Notes: a model not told the origin generated them from the letters alone. A DNA stretch of 23,798 nt from Caryophanales bacterium UBA4365 (GCA_002393905.1 DGSJ01000032.1:1-23798); one strand, 5' to 3'. Counted from the first letter of the stretch, positions 14,032-21,353 are shown. Numbers and translations are program-made.

Positions 14032-14063
14032 ACAGTGACTTTATATCGCCACTGTAATTTTTT
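14032..14063 (+). terminator. Terminator-like hairpin
   Basis: ACAGTG and CACTGT pair across a 12-nt loop, followed by six T on the plus strand. A TATAAT lies only about 8 nt upstream without a good -35. No upstream plus-strand gene is apparent. Confidence 0.5.
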
Positions 14064-14160
14064 ATCCGGTCTTCGTTATAAACATTTAGTACAAAGTAAC
14101 TTTTTACTTCGAAAGGTAACTCGAGTTTAACATCGGGTATCACTTGTATTATTTCTATGA

Positions 14161-14192
14161 AAAAACCGACAAGTCAAGCAACAAGTCGGTTT
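14161..14192 (-). terminator. Terminator of the DUF4417 operon
   Basis: AAACCGAC pairs with GTCGGTTT; on the minus strand a T tract follows. It lies 22 nt beyond the stop at 14214. Confidence 0.8.
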
Positions 14193-14213
14193 ATTTCAAT
14201 CGTCATAGGATCA

Positions 14214-14525
14214 CTAATCTTTTCCGAGAATGATTGTGTCGTCATCCATAATGATTTCTCTAAATTGTTTAGAATCAATAATCTTTGATTCAAGCACTTT
14301 GTCTAAACTTTCAAATATGCCGATATTCTCAAAATCAGGCATCTCATCACTAGTGTTCTTTTTTACTCTATAAAGATAATATTTGCCGATAGGTTCTAAG
14401 CATAATCTGTAATTATTATTTTTATATTCGAAATCTATACCAATATAAGTTTCGTAATCATCGGAATGTTTTCCACAATATTCTTTATAGAAATCATCTA
14501 ATGTTTTATATTCGTTTTTTCTCAT
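14214..14525 (-). CDS. 103-residue acidic protein of unknown function, third gene of the DUF4417 operon
   Basis: I do not recognise it. It starts within the stop of the preceding gene (ATGA overlap, 14522-14525), with AAGGAG 13 nt upstream. The sequence is acidic with alternating beta segments (YIGIDFEYKNNNYRLCLEPIGKYYLYRV) and a C-terminal helix with MDDDTIILGKD. It has no signal peptide or membrane segment. Its size, acidity and coupled translation after a small basic C-terminal-rich protein would suit an immunity or partner protein; this is inference from context only. Confidence 0.75.
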   Translation of the reverse strand: MRKNEYKTLDDFYKEYCGKHSDDYETYIGIDFEYKNNNYRLCLEPIGKYYLYRVKKNTSDEMPDFENIGIFESLDKVLESKIIDSKQFREIIMDDDTIILGKD

Positions 14526-14917
14526 AAGTAATTTTTAGCTCCTTTTCTAACCATATCAACAAGTTCCCAATCTTGTTTGGATAAAGATTTAGCATCATTC
14601 TTGTGATATAAATCAGAGTGATAATGTTCGTTCAGTTTAGTTCCATCCTTATTTGTATGTTTATGTTTTAAATCTATAGATTTAACCTTATTATGATTCT
14701 CATAAATACCAATTGATTTAACTTCGCCATTTTGAATTATGGCATAAATTCGTTCCCCTGTATGAGAGTAATCTGGAACTTTAACCGAACCTACTGGTTG
14801 TACTAGATATTTTATATTGTTTTTAGCATCAAAGCCTATTGAAAAATATTTTTGTCCGCCATCAACAAAATCAAAATTGCCATTGTGTACATCAACAAAA
14901 CTTGCTCTGCCACCCAT
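14522..14917 (-). CDS. 131-residue phage-like protein with MGGR start
   Basis: The start MGGRASFVD resembles the MGGRGS motif seen at the beginning of small phage or prophage-associated proteins. Residues 50-72 (TGERIYAIIQNGEVKSIGIY) form a beta hairpin; the C-terminal half is rich in His, Lys and Asp (LKHKHTNKDGTKLNEHYHSDLYHKNDA) and could bind metal. The ribosome site AAAGGAGG lies in the last codons of the DUF4417 gene, and the start is 1 nt past its stop, so the two are translationally coupled. The exact role is unknown; a nuclease-like toxin or a morphogenesis accessory are both possible. Confidence 0.7.
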   Translation of the reverse strand: MGGRASFVDVHNGNFDFVDGGQKYFSIGFDAKNNIKYLVQPVGSVKVPDYSHTGERIYAIIQNGEVKSIGIYENHNKVKSIDLKHKHTNKDGTKLNEHYHSDLYHKNDAKSLSKQDWELVDMVRKGAKNYL

Positions 14918-14918
14918 A

Positions 14919-15617
14919 TTAACTTACCTCCTTTCCGAAAATTTGTATTTTATCCAACTCAAAAAGATGAAGTTGCTCATATTCGCTTTTTCTTTCAAAC
15001 GTGTCTTGAAAATCAATAAATATGAATTTGCCTTCCATCCCTTCTATCGGTTTTCCACGAACAAGGATTAATGATGGTTGAATCCTTTTCACCATTTCGT
15101 TAAAGCCTTTTAAGAACTCGGTTTTATATTTAGAAACTCCTATCGTCGAAATAGCTACAACGCTTCCCTTGGCTATATAATCAAAACAAATGTGGAAAGA
15201 TCTTTCATCAGCCCACGTAACTGATGGTATAACTTTTAGTCCGAAAAATTGGTACCATGCCCCAAGCCATAATCCATGTCGGATATTTTCTTCAATGACC
15301 CATAGGTCCATATTTTGATAAGCACTAAAATCTGGTGCTGTAATTGCAAAAAAATCATTGAATTTAGAAATGAATTTCAGGGGATTGTTCCAAAGTTTTT
15401 GTAGCGTCTTATCAAATTGAAAATTTAGAAGTATTTTCTTACTCTTGTTTTTGGTGTTCGAAATATTTGATAAAGAAGCATATTCAATAGAATTCCAATC
15501 TGTTCCATCAAAGTTACTTCTCTTCAAAAACGGCGTTCCATCGTTATCTCTCGGCCAATCAGTAGGCAAAGATCTTAGTAAAAGAAATTTTTCATATTCG
15601 GTTAAACCTTTCATCAT
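14919..15617 (-). CDS. DUF4417 family protein
   Basis: 232 residues with AAAGGAGG 5-8 nt before two adjacent ATG codons. The core (FNDFFAITAPDFSAYQNMDL, then NIRHGLWLGAWYQFFGLKVI, then PSVTWADERSFHICFDYIAKGS and VVAISTIGV) is the signature of DUF4417. The family is common in phages and mobile elements of Firmicutes; its biochemical role is not established. It is soluble, without signal or membrane segment. It leads a three-gene operon with the MGGR protein and the acidic 103-residue protein, and it faces a small RNA promoter that overlaps its own upstream region. Confidence 0.85.
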   Translation of the reverse strand: MMKGLTEYEKFLLLRSLPTDWPRDNDGTPFLKRSNFDGTDWNSIEYASLSNISNTKNKSKKILLNFQFDKTLQKLWNNPLKFISKFNDFFAITAPDFSAYQNMDLWVIEENIRHGLWLGAWYQFFGLKVIPSVTWADERSFHICFDYIAKGSVVAISTIGVSKYKTEFLKGFNEMVKRIQPSLILVRGKPIEGMEGKFIFIDFQDTFERKSEYEQLHLFELDKIQIFGKEVS

Positions 15618-15638
15618 ACGGTCCTCCTTTCATCTGAT

Positions 15639-15667
15639 TTGAAAATGAATTTGTTATACCGTATAAT
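15639..15667 (+). promoter_or_regulatory. Promoter of the 15674-15740 RNA, with symmetric -10 region
   Basis: TTGAAA (15639-15644), a 17-bp spacer, consensus TATAAT (15662-15667). The palindrome TTATAC-C-GTATAA (15654-15666) covers the -10 and on the minus strand offers TATAAC as a -10 toward the DUF4417 operon, with TTGGAC 15 bp upstream. One bound protein could control both directions. Confidence 0.7.
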
Positions 15668-15673
15668 GAAGAT

Positions 15674-15740
15674 GTCCAAGAAATCATTAATACGGTTTCT
15701 GATAACGCTAGTGATGTTGGTAGCATCGTTAGCGTTTTTT
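15674..15740 (+). ncRNA. Small structured RNA of about 67 nt opposite the DUF4417 leader
   Basis: It extends from the promoter above to a terminator: AACGCTA (15704-15710) pairs with TAGCGTT (15730-15736), enclosing GATG/CATC (15713-15716/15724-15727), then T6. No ribosome site or coding frame. The RNA is divergent from the DUF4417 operon and, depending on that operon's start site, partly complementary to its leader. Confidence 0.6.
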
Positions 15741-15771
15741 CTTACCAACGGAAATAAGAATACTTTTGTAA

Positions 15772-16569
15772 TTATTTTTTCTTTAATGTACCACCACCTC
15801 CATTGTTATATCTAAAAAGCATTGCTGCTTCTTTTCCGTATTTATATCCAAGCCTTTCGAATGTTGGCTCAGTAATTAGATTTGTTTCTCTCAATCGGAG
15901 TGAAATAGAGCTTTTTGATACACCGGTTTCGTCACTTATTTCTCCAATGATTTTCTTTAAAACCCAAATCATTCTTCCGTTTAGAGATGTGTGATAGTCT
16001 GTAACGTATTTTGTGTGCTTTTCATCATATATTTTTTTCAGTCTCCTTCTAGACAAAAGAAGACATGCTGCAAAATAATTTGCAAAATATTCCGCCCAAC
16101 TATATTGGGATTTTAGTTTAAAAGATCCATCAATAGTGGAATTGTCATCCAAGATTCTATCAACCCTAAAATCTTTATCTAAATCTGCCAAATGATGTTT
16201 TAATTCGTGAAAAATTGTGAATAATTCCCTTTTTTCACTTCCACATGCATCAGAATCAATAAAAATATCGCCACGATTTGTTCTTACATATTTTGTAGTA
16301 CCATCATTATTGAAAGTTTCGATGTATCCATCTTTTTGAATAGTTATACCAAGAATTGAATTATCTAACGAAAGCCTTTGGTATTGCACATCAACTCCAA
16401 TATATTTATCAATGAATTCGTAATAATCGACATTCTCTAATTTACGATTAAACTTCTTACAATAATCGTTTAAAAGCCTATCTGCAAAAGAGGCAATTTC
16501 CTTCTTTGTTGGGAATTTTTCGCCTGTATATTTATTAACTCTTGCGCAAATAAGCTTTACCTTGGTCAT
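15772..16569 (-). CDS. ImmA/IrrE-family metallopeptidase
   Basis: 265 residues. HELKH (121-125) is the zinc-binding HExxH helix, and WAEYFANYFAACLL near 160-175 supplies the third ligand, as in PF06114. Known members cleave a partner XRE repressor after stress (ImmA in ICEBs1, IrrE in Deinococcus). The C-terminal part (SDETGVSKSSISLRLRETNLI) looks like a helix-turn-helix segment. The start overlaps the stop of the XRE gene by 4 bp (ATGA), so the two proteins are made together, as expected for protease and target. A C-terminal GGGG stretch ends the protein. Confidence 0.92.
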   Translation of the reverse strand: MTKVKLICARVNKYTGEKFPTKKEIASFADRLLNDYCKKFNRKLENVDYYEFIDKYIGVDVQYQRLSLDNSILGITIQKDGYIETFNNDGTTKYVRTNRGDIFIDSDACGSEKRELFTIFHELKHHLADLDKDFRVDRILDDNSTIDGSFKLKSQYSWAEYFANYFAACLLLSRRRLKKIYDEKHTKYVTDYHTSLNGRMIWVLKKIIGEISDETGVSKSSISLRLRETNLITEPTFERLGYKYGKEAAMLFRYNNGGGGTLKKK

Positions 16570-16964
16570 TGTTGATTGTTAATCCTTTCTAAAAACTTAT
16601 TCCATTCATCTTCGCTCAAATCGGATTCGATAGCTTTTCTTAAAACTTGTTGAACGACTTGATTAGTTTTTAAATAATTCACTACATCGGCAGAAATATT
16701 ATTTGATGATTTACCAAGTAATGATTCGTCAATCATCAACTTGAATTCTTCTGCTTGCTTTTCATCTAATTCATATACTTTTATATACTGTTGAACTAGA
16801 TTTTTCTTTTCTCCTTTCTTGTTACCAGAAGGAAAAGGTGCACCATTTTCTAAGTCACAGATAAATGTTCTAGAAACGCCAAGATATTTTTCTGCATCCC
16901 TTAAAGAATAGCCTTTTTCTTTTCGTAAACTCTTTAAGTAATCTCCTAATTTTGACATTGTCAC
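16566..16964 (-). CDS. XRE-family repressor partnered with ImmA/IrrE
   Basis: 132 residues from GTG 16964, chosen because AAGGAGG lies 6 nt upstream; the open frame continues to 17027 without a ribosome site. The N-terminal helix-turn-helix is LGDYLKSLRKEKGYSLRDAE, then KYLGVSRTFICDLENG, with a lysine-rich loop. The C-terminal half (about 65-130) is helical and may be the dimerisation and cleavage region. By analogy with ICE-encoded pairs it should repress its own promoter, whose -35 lies in an inverted repeat (17031-17052), until removed by the peptidase. Confidence 0.9.
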   Translation of the reverse strand: MTMSKLGDYLKSLRKEKGYSLRDAEKYLGVSRTFICDLENGAPFPSGNKKGEKKNLVQQYIKVYELDEKQAEEFKLMIDESLLGKSSNNISADVVNYLKTNQVVQQVLRKAIESDLSEDEWNKFLERINNQQ

Positions 16965-17030
16965 TTGATTCCTCCTTGCAGCCACCACTGCCAGTTGACT
17001 ACGATGATATTTTCTCATTTCAACCAATAA

Positions 17031-17052
17031 TTGTCAACTACTTCATTGACAA
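17031..17052. promoter_or_regulatory. Operator over the -35 of the XRE/ImmA operon
   Basis: A perfect inverted repeat TTGTCAA-N8-TTGACAA. Read on the minus strand its left arm supplies TTGACA (17037-17032) as the -35; an AAAATA-like -10 follows about 18 bp on. This is the classic layout for autorepression. Confidence 0.75.
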
Positions 17053-17118
17053 AGAAAAGTATTAAATGAATGCTATGCATTAAAAGAATATTGCATTTTT
17101 GTATTATTAATAATTATC

Positions 17119-17487
17119 TTATTTTAGTTTTGCAAAATAGTGTTTTTTAGCACAACTTCTAGAACAGTAAGTTTGATGGGATCTTCCATAATAAGTGAAT
17201 TCTTTACCACAACATGGACAAATGCCTGTGTGCATCGTTTTCTTCTTTAGATAATCAGGATGTTCTTTGTAGTATTTTTGTTTACATTCTTTCGAGCAAA
17301 ATTTGCTCGTAACATTCCTTCTCTTTGTGGGTTTGCCACATTCGATGCAGTAAATCTCGTCTGGTCGTACCGAATACAAGATCTTTTTGATCATAGGAAT
17401 GGTCTTATGAATGAATTCCGCAAGTCTTTTAATGGACCATCCATTCCTTCTTAGTTCTAATAATTGATTCTTTTCTTTTGGTGTCAT
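17119..17487 (-). CDS. HTH and double zinc-ribbon protein
   Basis: 122 residues from ATG 17487, preceded by GGGAGGTG at 6 nt; an upstream ATG at 17523 lacks a ribosome site. The N-terminus TPKEKNQLLELRRNGWSIKR is a sigma-70 region 4-like or Hin-like helix-turn-helix. Two Cys clusters follow: CIECGKP...FCSKECKQKYY and CPCCGKEF...YCSRSCAKKHYF, each fitting a treble-clef or MYM-like zinc site. Such proteins occur near mobile elements in Firmicutes and are often labelled sigma-70-like. It probably binds DNA; the target is unknown. Confidence 0.8.
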   Translation of the reverse strand: MTPKEKNQLLELRRNGWSIKRLAEFIHKTIPMIKKILYSVRPDEIYCIECGKPTKRRNVTSKFCSKECKQKYYKEHPDYLKKKTMHTGICPCCGKEFTYYGRSHQTYCSRSCAKKHYFAKLK

Positions 17488-17556
17488 TATTAACACCTCC
17501 CTTCTATACCACCCACATTTCAAGACAAATTTCGGGGGTATTTTTTGGAAAATATT

Positions 17557-17585
17557 TAAAAATCCTGACTTTTTACATCAGGATT
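17557..17585 (-). terminator. Terminator of the restriction-like operon
   Basis: AATCCTGA pairs with TCAGGATT over a 9-nt loop, with a T tract on the minus strand. It lies 43 nt after the stop of the PD-(D/E)XK gene. Confidence 0.85.
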
Positions 17586-17628
17586 ATATATGCATAACTT
17601 CTTTGAAGTTATCAAGTCATTTAGATTC

Positions 17629-18123
17629 TTAATGAAATAATTCGTCAGGATAATCCTTTTTGCCAAAATCACTTGGCGTAAAGTACTTTACTGTTCCGTT
17701 TTCATCAACAGAGATAATGTGCAAATTTAGAACCTTAGCCACATTTCTAGAGATTCGTCTCAATGCTACTTGAGCGCCAACCCAATATAAGCCTAAACCG
17801 TATTTGACAGCTCTATTTGGCTCGCCTTTGTTTTTACCAGAAGAGATTACTCTATATTGCTCCATTCTAGTTATTAATTGACCAAGAGCAACAATCCACC
17901 CTTCTTTATTAACTGAAGCAGCTGATTTTGAATACGATTTACCTTTACATTCAATAATAAAATGCTCGGTATTTTGTTTACCGCCTTTAATATCAATATC
18001 CGCACCCCTTTGTTTTAATGAATGCGGAACGAGTGTTTCTTTATGCCATTGTCCGTTTTTCTTATTTATAAGAAACTGAACGACAAAATCCACCACCTCT
18101 TGTTCGGTTAATTTATAATTCAT
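17629..18123 (-). CDS. PD-(D/E)XK-type nuclease, third gene of the restriction-like operon
   Basis: 164 residues. RGADIDIKGG (39-48) followed by FIIECKGKSYS (55-65) gives the D...ExK catalytic arrangement (D42 or D44, E58, K60); Q82 in ALGQL matches the conserved helix Gln of many restriction-like folds, and YGLGLYWVG adds a hydrophobic strand. It should cut DNA or RNA with magnesium. The stop of the upstream DUF262-HNH gene lies 3 nt before the start, and only a weak AAAGG is present, so translation is likely coupled. Which nuclease provides restriction is not clear; this one may also be a DNA-binding accessory. Confidence 0.75.
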   Translation of the reverse strand: MNYKLTEQEVVDFVVQFLINKKNGQWHKETLVPHSLKQRGADIDIKGGKQNTEHFIIECKGKSYSKSAASVNKEGWIVALGQLITRMEQYRVISSGKNKGEPNRAVKYGLGLYWVGAQVALRRISRNVAKVLNLHIISVDENGTVKYFTPSDFGKKDYPDELFH

Positions 18124-18126
18124 TGA

Positions 18127-19236
18127 CTAAATATTGCCTTTTTTTAGATTACAATCGCGACATAGCATTTGACCATTTTCTAAAGTTGTTTTGCCGCCTT
18201 TCGACCATGGAATTTTGTGATCACCATGCATTTGATCCCTATCAAAGTGATTCCCACACATTGGACAAATGCCGCCTTGTCTTTCATACATAGTGTCCTT
18301 TTCTGAATCGCTAAAAGCACGTAAATTCAAATGCTTTTGATCGCCATCAAATACGTATTCATAAATACCTTTTTTATTTTCGACTTCGTCGTCAGCAAAT
18401 AATTTGGAAACTTTTTCTTCCAATTCATCTGGATCATAATCATTCAAATGATACTGGTTATATAAAGGACCCCATGGTACTCCTTTCATAGGTGAACGGT
18501 ATTTTGGAAACAAGTTTCCAATCCAATTGATTACATTTGTAAAATAATTCCATAATTCTATTGCACTAGAATCGTGTTGGTGCAAAAGCATATATTCTTC
18601 AATAGATTTCATATTTTTTTCTAAACGAATCCAATCTAAAGCGGTCTCAAGAAATTCTTGCCTAATTGAAGCGCCAGTTAAATATTTTGAACCAATTTGT
18701 GATGCTGGGCAGGAAGGTTTACTAAATTTGATTTTTGCATCCGTTAACCATTTACCAGGATAACAAGCATTTCTTAACTCTTGATCCGTTAATTTAACAC
18801 CAGCAGTATTGATTACTCTAAACCAGTCCAATTTTTCTCCTTGAGTACCTTGACAAATATAAATCATACATTTATAACTCAAGATTTTTTCTTTATCCTC
18901 TGGAGGCATTGATAAAAAGGTTCTTAGTGCGCCATTATGTGTAATCATGTATTCATTTGAACAATATTGGCAAAAGCTAATTGTTCTTTGCTGTCCATCT
19001 AAAATTTCAAATGTACCATCATCGTTTTTACACCAATACATTACGTTTAAAGGAAATCCTTTAAGGATGGTATCCATGACAGCATTTCTTTCTTTTTCTT
19101 TGTAAATAAATTCTCTTTGATATGCCGGTCTAATATTTAATTTACCGTCATAACCAACAACACCGTCATTTCCAGAATCGAGATAGCTTTTCACAATATC
19201 ACGAATTGGAATCTCTTTTAGATCAATCTTAAGCAT
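18127..19236 (-). CDS. DUF262-HNH nuclease
   Basis: 369 residues. The N-terminal DUF262 (GmrS-like, ParB/sulfiredoxin-fold) has RPAYQREFIY and the nucleotide-site motif DGQQR (80-84). A helical middle leads to a C-terminal HNH domain with CPMC (324-327), HGDHKIPWSKGG (337-348), N354 and CRDCN (359-363), so the zinc and catalytic residues are complete. In GmrSD the same two domains form a type IV, NTP-dependent enzyme cutting modified DNA; here the neighbour is a methyltransferase, so either modified or unmodified DNA could be the target. The start overlaps the methyltransferase gene by 8 bp; GAGAGG lies in that overlap. Confidence 0.88.
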   Translation of the reverse strand: MLKIDLKEIPIRDIVKSYLDSGNDGVVGYDGKLNIRPAYQREFIYKEKERNAVMDTILKGFPLNVMYWCKNDDGTFEILDGQQRTISFCQYCSNEYMITHNGALRTFLSMPPEDKEKILSYKCMIYICQGTQGEKLDWFRVINTAGVKLTDQELRNACYPGKWLTDAKIKFSKPSCPASQIGSKYLTGASIRQEFLETALDWIRLEKNMKSIEEYMLLHQHDSSAIELWNYFTNVINWIGNLFPKYRSPMKGVPWGPLYNQYHLNDYDPDELEEKVSKLFADDEVENKKGIYEYVFDGDQKHLNLRAFSDSEKDTMYERQGGICPMCGNHFDRDQMHGDHKIPWSKGGKTTLENGQMLCRDCNLKKGNI

Positions 19237-20338
19237 TAGAATTACCTCTCTTTCTAATAATTATTCTTGAATAAGGAACATCTGGATGACCTTCTTTATC
19301 AATAAAATATAAATCTCCATCCACCGCTCCACGATGTTGTACTTCTTTACGATATTTTTTATGTTCAGGCAAATAAGGCCTTACGCCAATTTCCAAACCT
19401 GAATTTGATATACCTAAACCGATTATTTCGAATTGATTTGGATTATATTTGTCTAAGAAAGTTAGAGGAACGCCAATAAAACCATCATAGTCGCTTGGAA
19501 TTTCTCTATATTTATCAACATTTATCGCATCAAAATTAAAATATTTTGGAAATTCTTCCTCGTGACCAACATATTTTGTGTACAGAGTTAACGGTTCGTT
19601 ATGCTTTGCGACAGGTAAACTTGTAAACCAGCATGATGTAGAAACTCTAATCATCTTTTTGCCGTCTTCCATTTTTGCATACTTTTCAACTGAATCAGGG
19701 ACATAAAAATACATACCAACATTAAAATTGGTATACCCGGTTCTAATTTGGTCATTTTTGAACAATTTAAATGTCTCTCTGTAACCTAAAGCATTGGTAT
19801 TTCCTAAAATAATAAAATCTTTTTTATGCTCTACTAAAGTAGTTAAGTATTCTCTAAACAAACTGAATGGAGGGTTTGTTACAGCAATATCCGCCTCATC
19901 TAAAAGTGCTAAACATTCTTCTGATCTAAAATCTCCGTTGCCTTTTAACTTCTTAACAACATCTAGATTTTTAAGCATGTATTCGATATCAAAAATATCG
20001 ATTACGCCATCTTTGTTGTAATCTTCAACACTTGTTATTTCAACCTTGTAAGCATGCGTTTTGCTTTCATCAAAATCTTCAAAAAGATTTAACTGGGCTC
20101 CAGCAACAGGAGAACCATCATAACAAGTTGCTATAAGTTTCTTTAATCCGAAATAATTAAAATTTATTGCAAAATATTTAAAGAAATTTGATTCATATGG
20201 ATCATCACAATTGCAGATAATTGTTTTGCCATAAAACTCGTTTTTATAATGTTTTACCTCTTGGGCAATATCGTCCATTTTGGTATAAAACTCATCAAAT
20301 TTATCCCTCTTAGCACTTTTTAGGTTACTTTTAGCCAT
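19229..20338 (-). CDS. EcoRI-family adenine-specific DNA methyltransferase
   Basis: 369 residues. The family start FDEFYTKMDDIAQEV (14-28), GKTIICNCDDPYESNFFKYF (37-56), and motif IV VTNPPFSLFREYL (153-165) match EcoRI-type methylases (PF13651), which transfer a methyl group from AdoMet to N6 of adenine. The sequence DYNKDGVIDIFD (106-117) has the acidic spacing of an EF-hand or dockerin calcium loop, unusual in a DNA methyltransferase. It is first in the operon with DUF262-HNH and PD-(D/E)XK genes, and divergent from an XRE regulator. The recognition site cannot be predicted. Confidence 0.9.
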   Translation of the reverse strand: MAKSNLKSAKRDKFDEFYTKMDDIAQEVKHYKNEFYGKTIICNCDDPYESNFFKYFAINFNYFGLKKLIATCYDGSPVAGAQLNLFEDFDESKTHAYKVEITSVEDYNKDGVIDIFDIEYMLKNLDVVKKLKGNGDFRSEECLALLDEADIAVTNPPFSLFREYLTTLVEHKKDFIILGNTNALGYRETFKLFKNDQIRTGYTNFNVGMYFYVPDSVEKYAKMEDGKKMIRVSTSCWFTSLPVAKHNEPLTLYTKYVGHEEEFPKYFNFDAINVDKYREIPSDYDGFIGVPLTFLDKYNPNQFEIIGLGISNSGLEIGVRPYLPEHKKYRKEVQHRGAVDGDLYFIDKEGHPDVPYSRIIIRKRGNSNA

Positions 20339-20394
20339 AAAAAATCCTCACCCCTCATCCATTTAGGTATCCTCTACTTCCCAAATGTACACTA

Positions 20395-20423
20395 ATTATA
20401 ATTCAGGTGGGTTTTATATACAA
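20395..20423 (-). promoter_or_regulatory. Promoter of the methyltransferase operon, superposed on the divergent XRE promoter
   Basis: TTGTAT (20423-20418), a 17-bp spacer, TATAAT (20400-20395) on the minus strand. The palindrome AATTATAATT puts a second TATAAT at 20397-20402 on the plus strand, so the two -10 boxes share five bases and the two polymerases must exclude each other. An imperfect inverted repeat CATTTAGG/CCCAAATG (20360-20367/20380-20387) lies just downstream toward the methyltransferase gene. Confidence 0.65.
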
Positions 20424-20448
20424 CGCAGATGTGTATTACAATGCTCGC

Positions 20449-20760
20449 ATGAACGTACTAGAAAAGATTAAGAAAATGCAGGCTGAAAGAGGCTGGTCAA
20501 CCTATAAGCTTTCTTATGAATCTGGTTTGACTCAATCAACTTTATCGAATATGTTTGCTAGGGGGACTTGCCCTACAGTAGACACACTTGAAAAGATATG
20601 CACCGCTTTTGGTATCTCCCTTTCGGAGTTTTTCCAAGAAGAAGATAGGCGAGCATATGTTTCTAAAGAAGAGCAAGATTTATTAAATAAATATCGAGCG
20701 CTAACGGATAAAGAAAAAGAAGCGGTTAAATCAACGATTAACGCATTGTCAAAAAAATAG
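20449..20760 (+). CDS. XRE-family regulator divergent from the restriction-like operon
   Basis: 103 residues from ATG 20449; a GTG at 20407 is in frame but the family begins like MNVLEKIKKMQAERGWSTYK. The helix-turn-helix spans about residues 16-60 (LSYESGLTQSTLSNMFARGT, then TVDTLEKICTAFGI), ending SLSEFFQ. The C-terminal segment is a short charged helix (SKEEQDLLNKYRALTDKEKE). No clear ribosome site precedes it. Its position opposite the methyltransferase, with -10 boxes almost superposed, suits a controller protein that balances modification and restriction. It is followed by its own terminator. Confidence 0.88.
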   Translation: MNVLEKIKKMQAERGWSTYKLSYESGLTQSTLSNMFARGTCPTVDTLEKICTAFGISLSEFFQEEDRRAYVSKEEQDLLNKYRALTDKEKEAVKSTINALSKK

Positions 20761-20778
20761 TTCAAAGAAGATAGATGG

Positions 20779-20803
20779 GAGAACTTAAATGGTTCTCTTT
20801 TTT
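20779..20803 (+). terminator. Terminator of the XRE regulator gene
   Basis: GAGAAC-ttaaatg-GTTCTC followed by six T. It begins 19 nt after the stop codon and abuts the convergent small gene. Confidence 0.9.
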
Positions 20804-20995
20804 CTATCCCTTCTTTTTAAGCTCTTTTAAATCGAGTTTTGAATACCTAAAAACACTTAGTGGATTGAGTCCGCTTTTCTGGCAGACTTTTTCTTCGATT
20901 TCGATAATATCCTTCTCAGAAATCTCTCCGGTAACAAAAACAGGCACAAAAATGCTCATTGCGTTCATATAAAGCATGATTTTTGACCATTCCAT
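20804..20995 (-). CDS. Conserved-looking 63-residue protein
   Basis: A strong AGGAGG lies 7 nt before the ATG at 20995, which makes this small frame credible. The N-terminal half is apolar (MEWSKIMLYMNAMSIFVPVF), then a polar helix GEISEKDIIEIEEKVCQKSG and a basic end RYSKLDLKELKKKG. I know similar small proteins from mobile elements of Firmicutes, next to regulators and recombination genes, but cannot name a family. It may associate with the membrane. It marks the right end of the accessory region. Confidence 0.75.
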   Translation of the reverse strand: MEWSKIMLYMNAMSIFVPVFVTGEISEKDIIEIEEKVCQKSGLNPLSVFRYSKLDLKELKKKG

Positions 20996-21203
20996 ACACT
21001 CTCCTCCTATTTCGAGTAATCACTCAAAAGAAGATAGCACGCAAATCATTCATAATATCTGCTATTTTTTTATCTTTAGATAAAAGATTATTCAAGTTTC
21101 GCTTTCTTTCTATAAATCTTCGCGTTGTATAATTTCGATACAAAACTTAACTCGAGAAAGCCTTGATACGAACTGAAAATCCAAAAAGTCTCGAATTCAT
21201 CGA

Positions 21204-21236
21204 ATAAAAAAAGATTGACACGCATGGTATCAATCT
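21204..21236 (-). terminator. Terminator of the tRNA gene
   Basis: AGATTGA (21212-21218) pairs with TCAATCT (21230-21236); on the minus strand seven T follow. It begins 15 nt past the tRNA 3' end. Confidence 0.85.
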
Positions 21237-21251
21237 ATTTTTCTTAAGGGG

Positions 21252-21322
21252 TGCCTCCACGCAGAATCGAACTACGAATTGATCCTTACCATGGATCCGT
21301 TATACCACTTAACTATGGAGGC
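21252..21322 (-). tRNA. tRNA-Thr (anticodon GGT)
   Basis: 71 nt on the minus strand. The acceptor stem GCCTCCA/TGGAGGC, D arm GTTA/TAAC, anticodon stem GATCC/GGATC with loop ATGGTAA (anticodon GGT, reading ACC and ACT), T arm CGTAG-TTCGATT-CTGCG and discriminator A all fold. The 3' CCA is not encoded (ACCCC follows), so it is added after transcription. Confidence 0.93.
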
Positions 21323-21353
21323 AAGTGCGTCTATTATAAATACTTATAAATAT

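Larger units (their letters stand above)
13740..14150. other. Gene-free stretch with repeats, palindromes and a hairpin
   Basis: No frame in this stretch has a ribosome site or a recognisable product. It contains the 13-bp repeat set (13804-13854), two TGTGG-centred inverted repeats (13928-13944, 13977-13993) and a terminator-like hairpin (14032-14063), all listed separately. Confidence 0.6.

Noticed and set aside
14522..14525. Mycoplasma genetic code (TGA as Trp)
   Set aside because: TGA ends genes in sensible places, including the ATGA overlaps, and Trp is encoded by TGG throughout.
21252..21322. tRNA-Thr as attachment site of the 14-21 kb accessory region
   Set aside because: I looked for a second copy of the tRNA 3' end in the window and found none; no integrase is present. 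The position is suggestive only.
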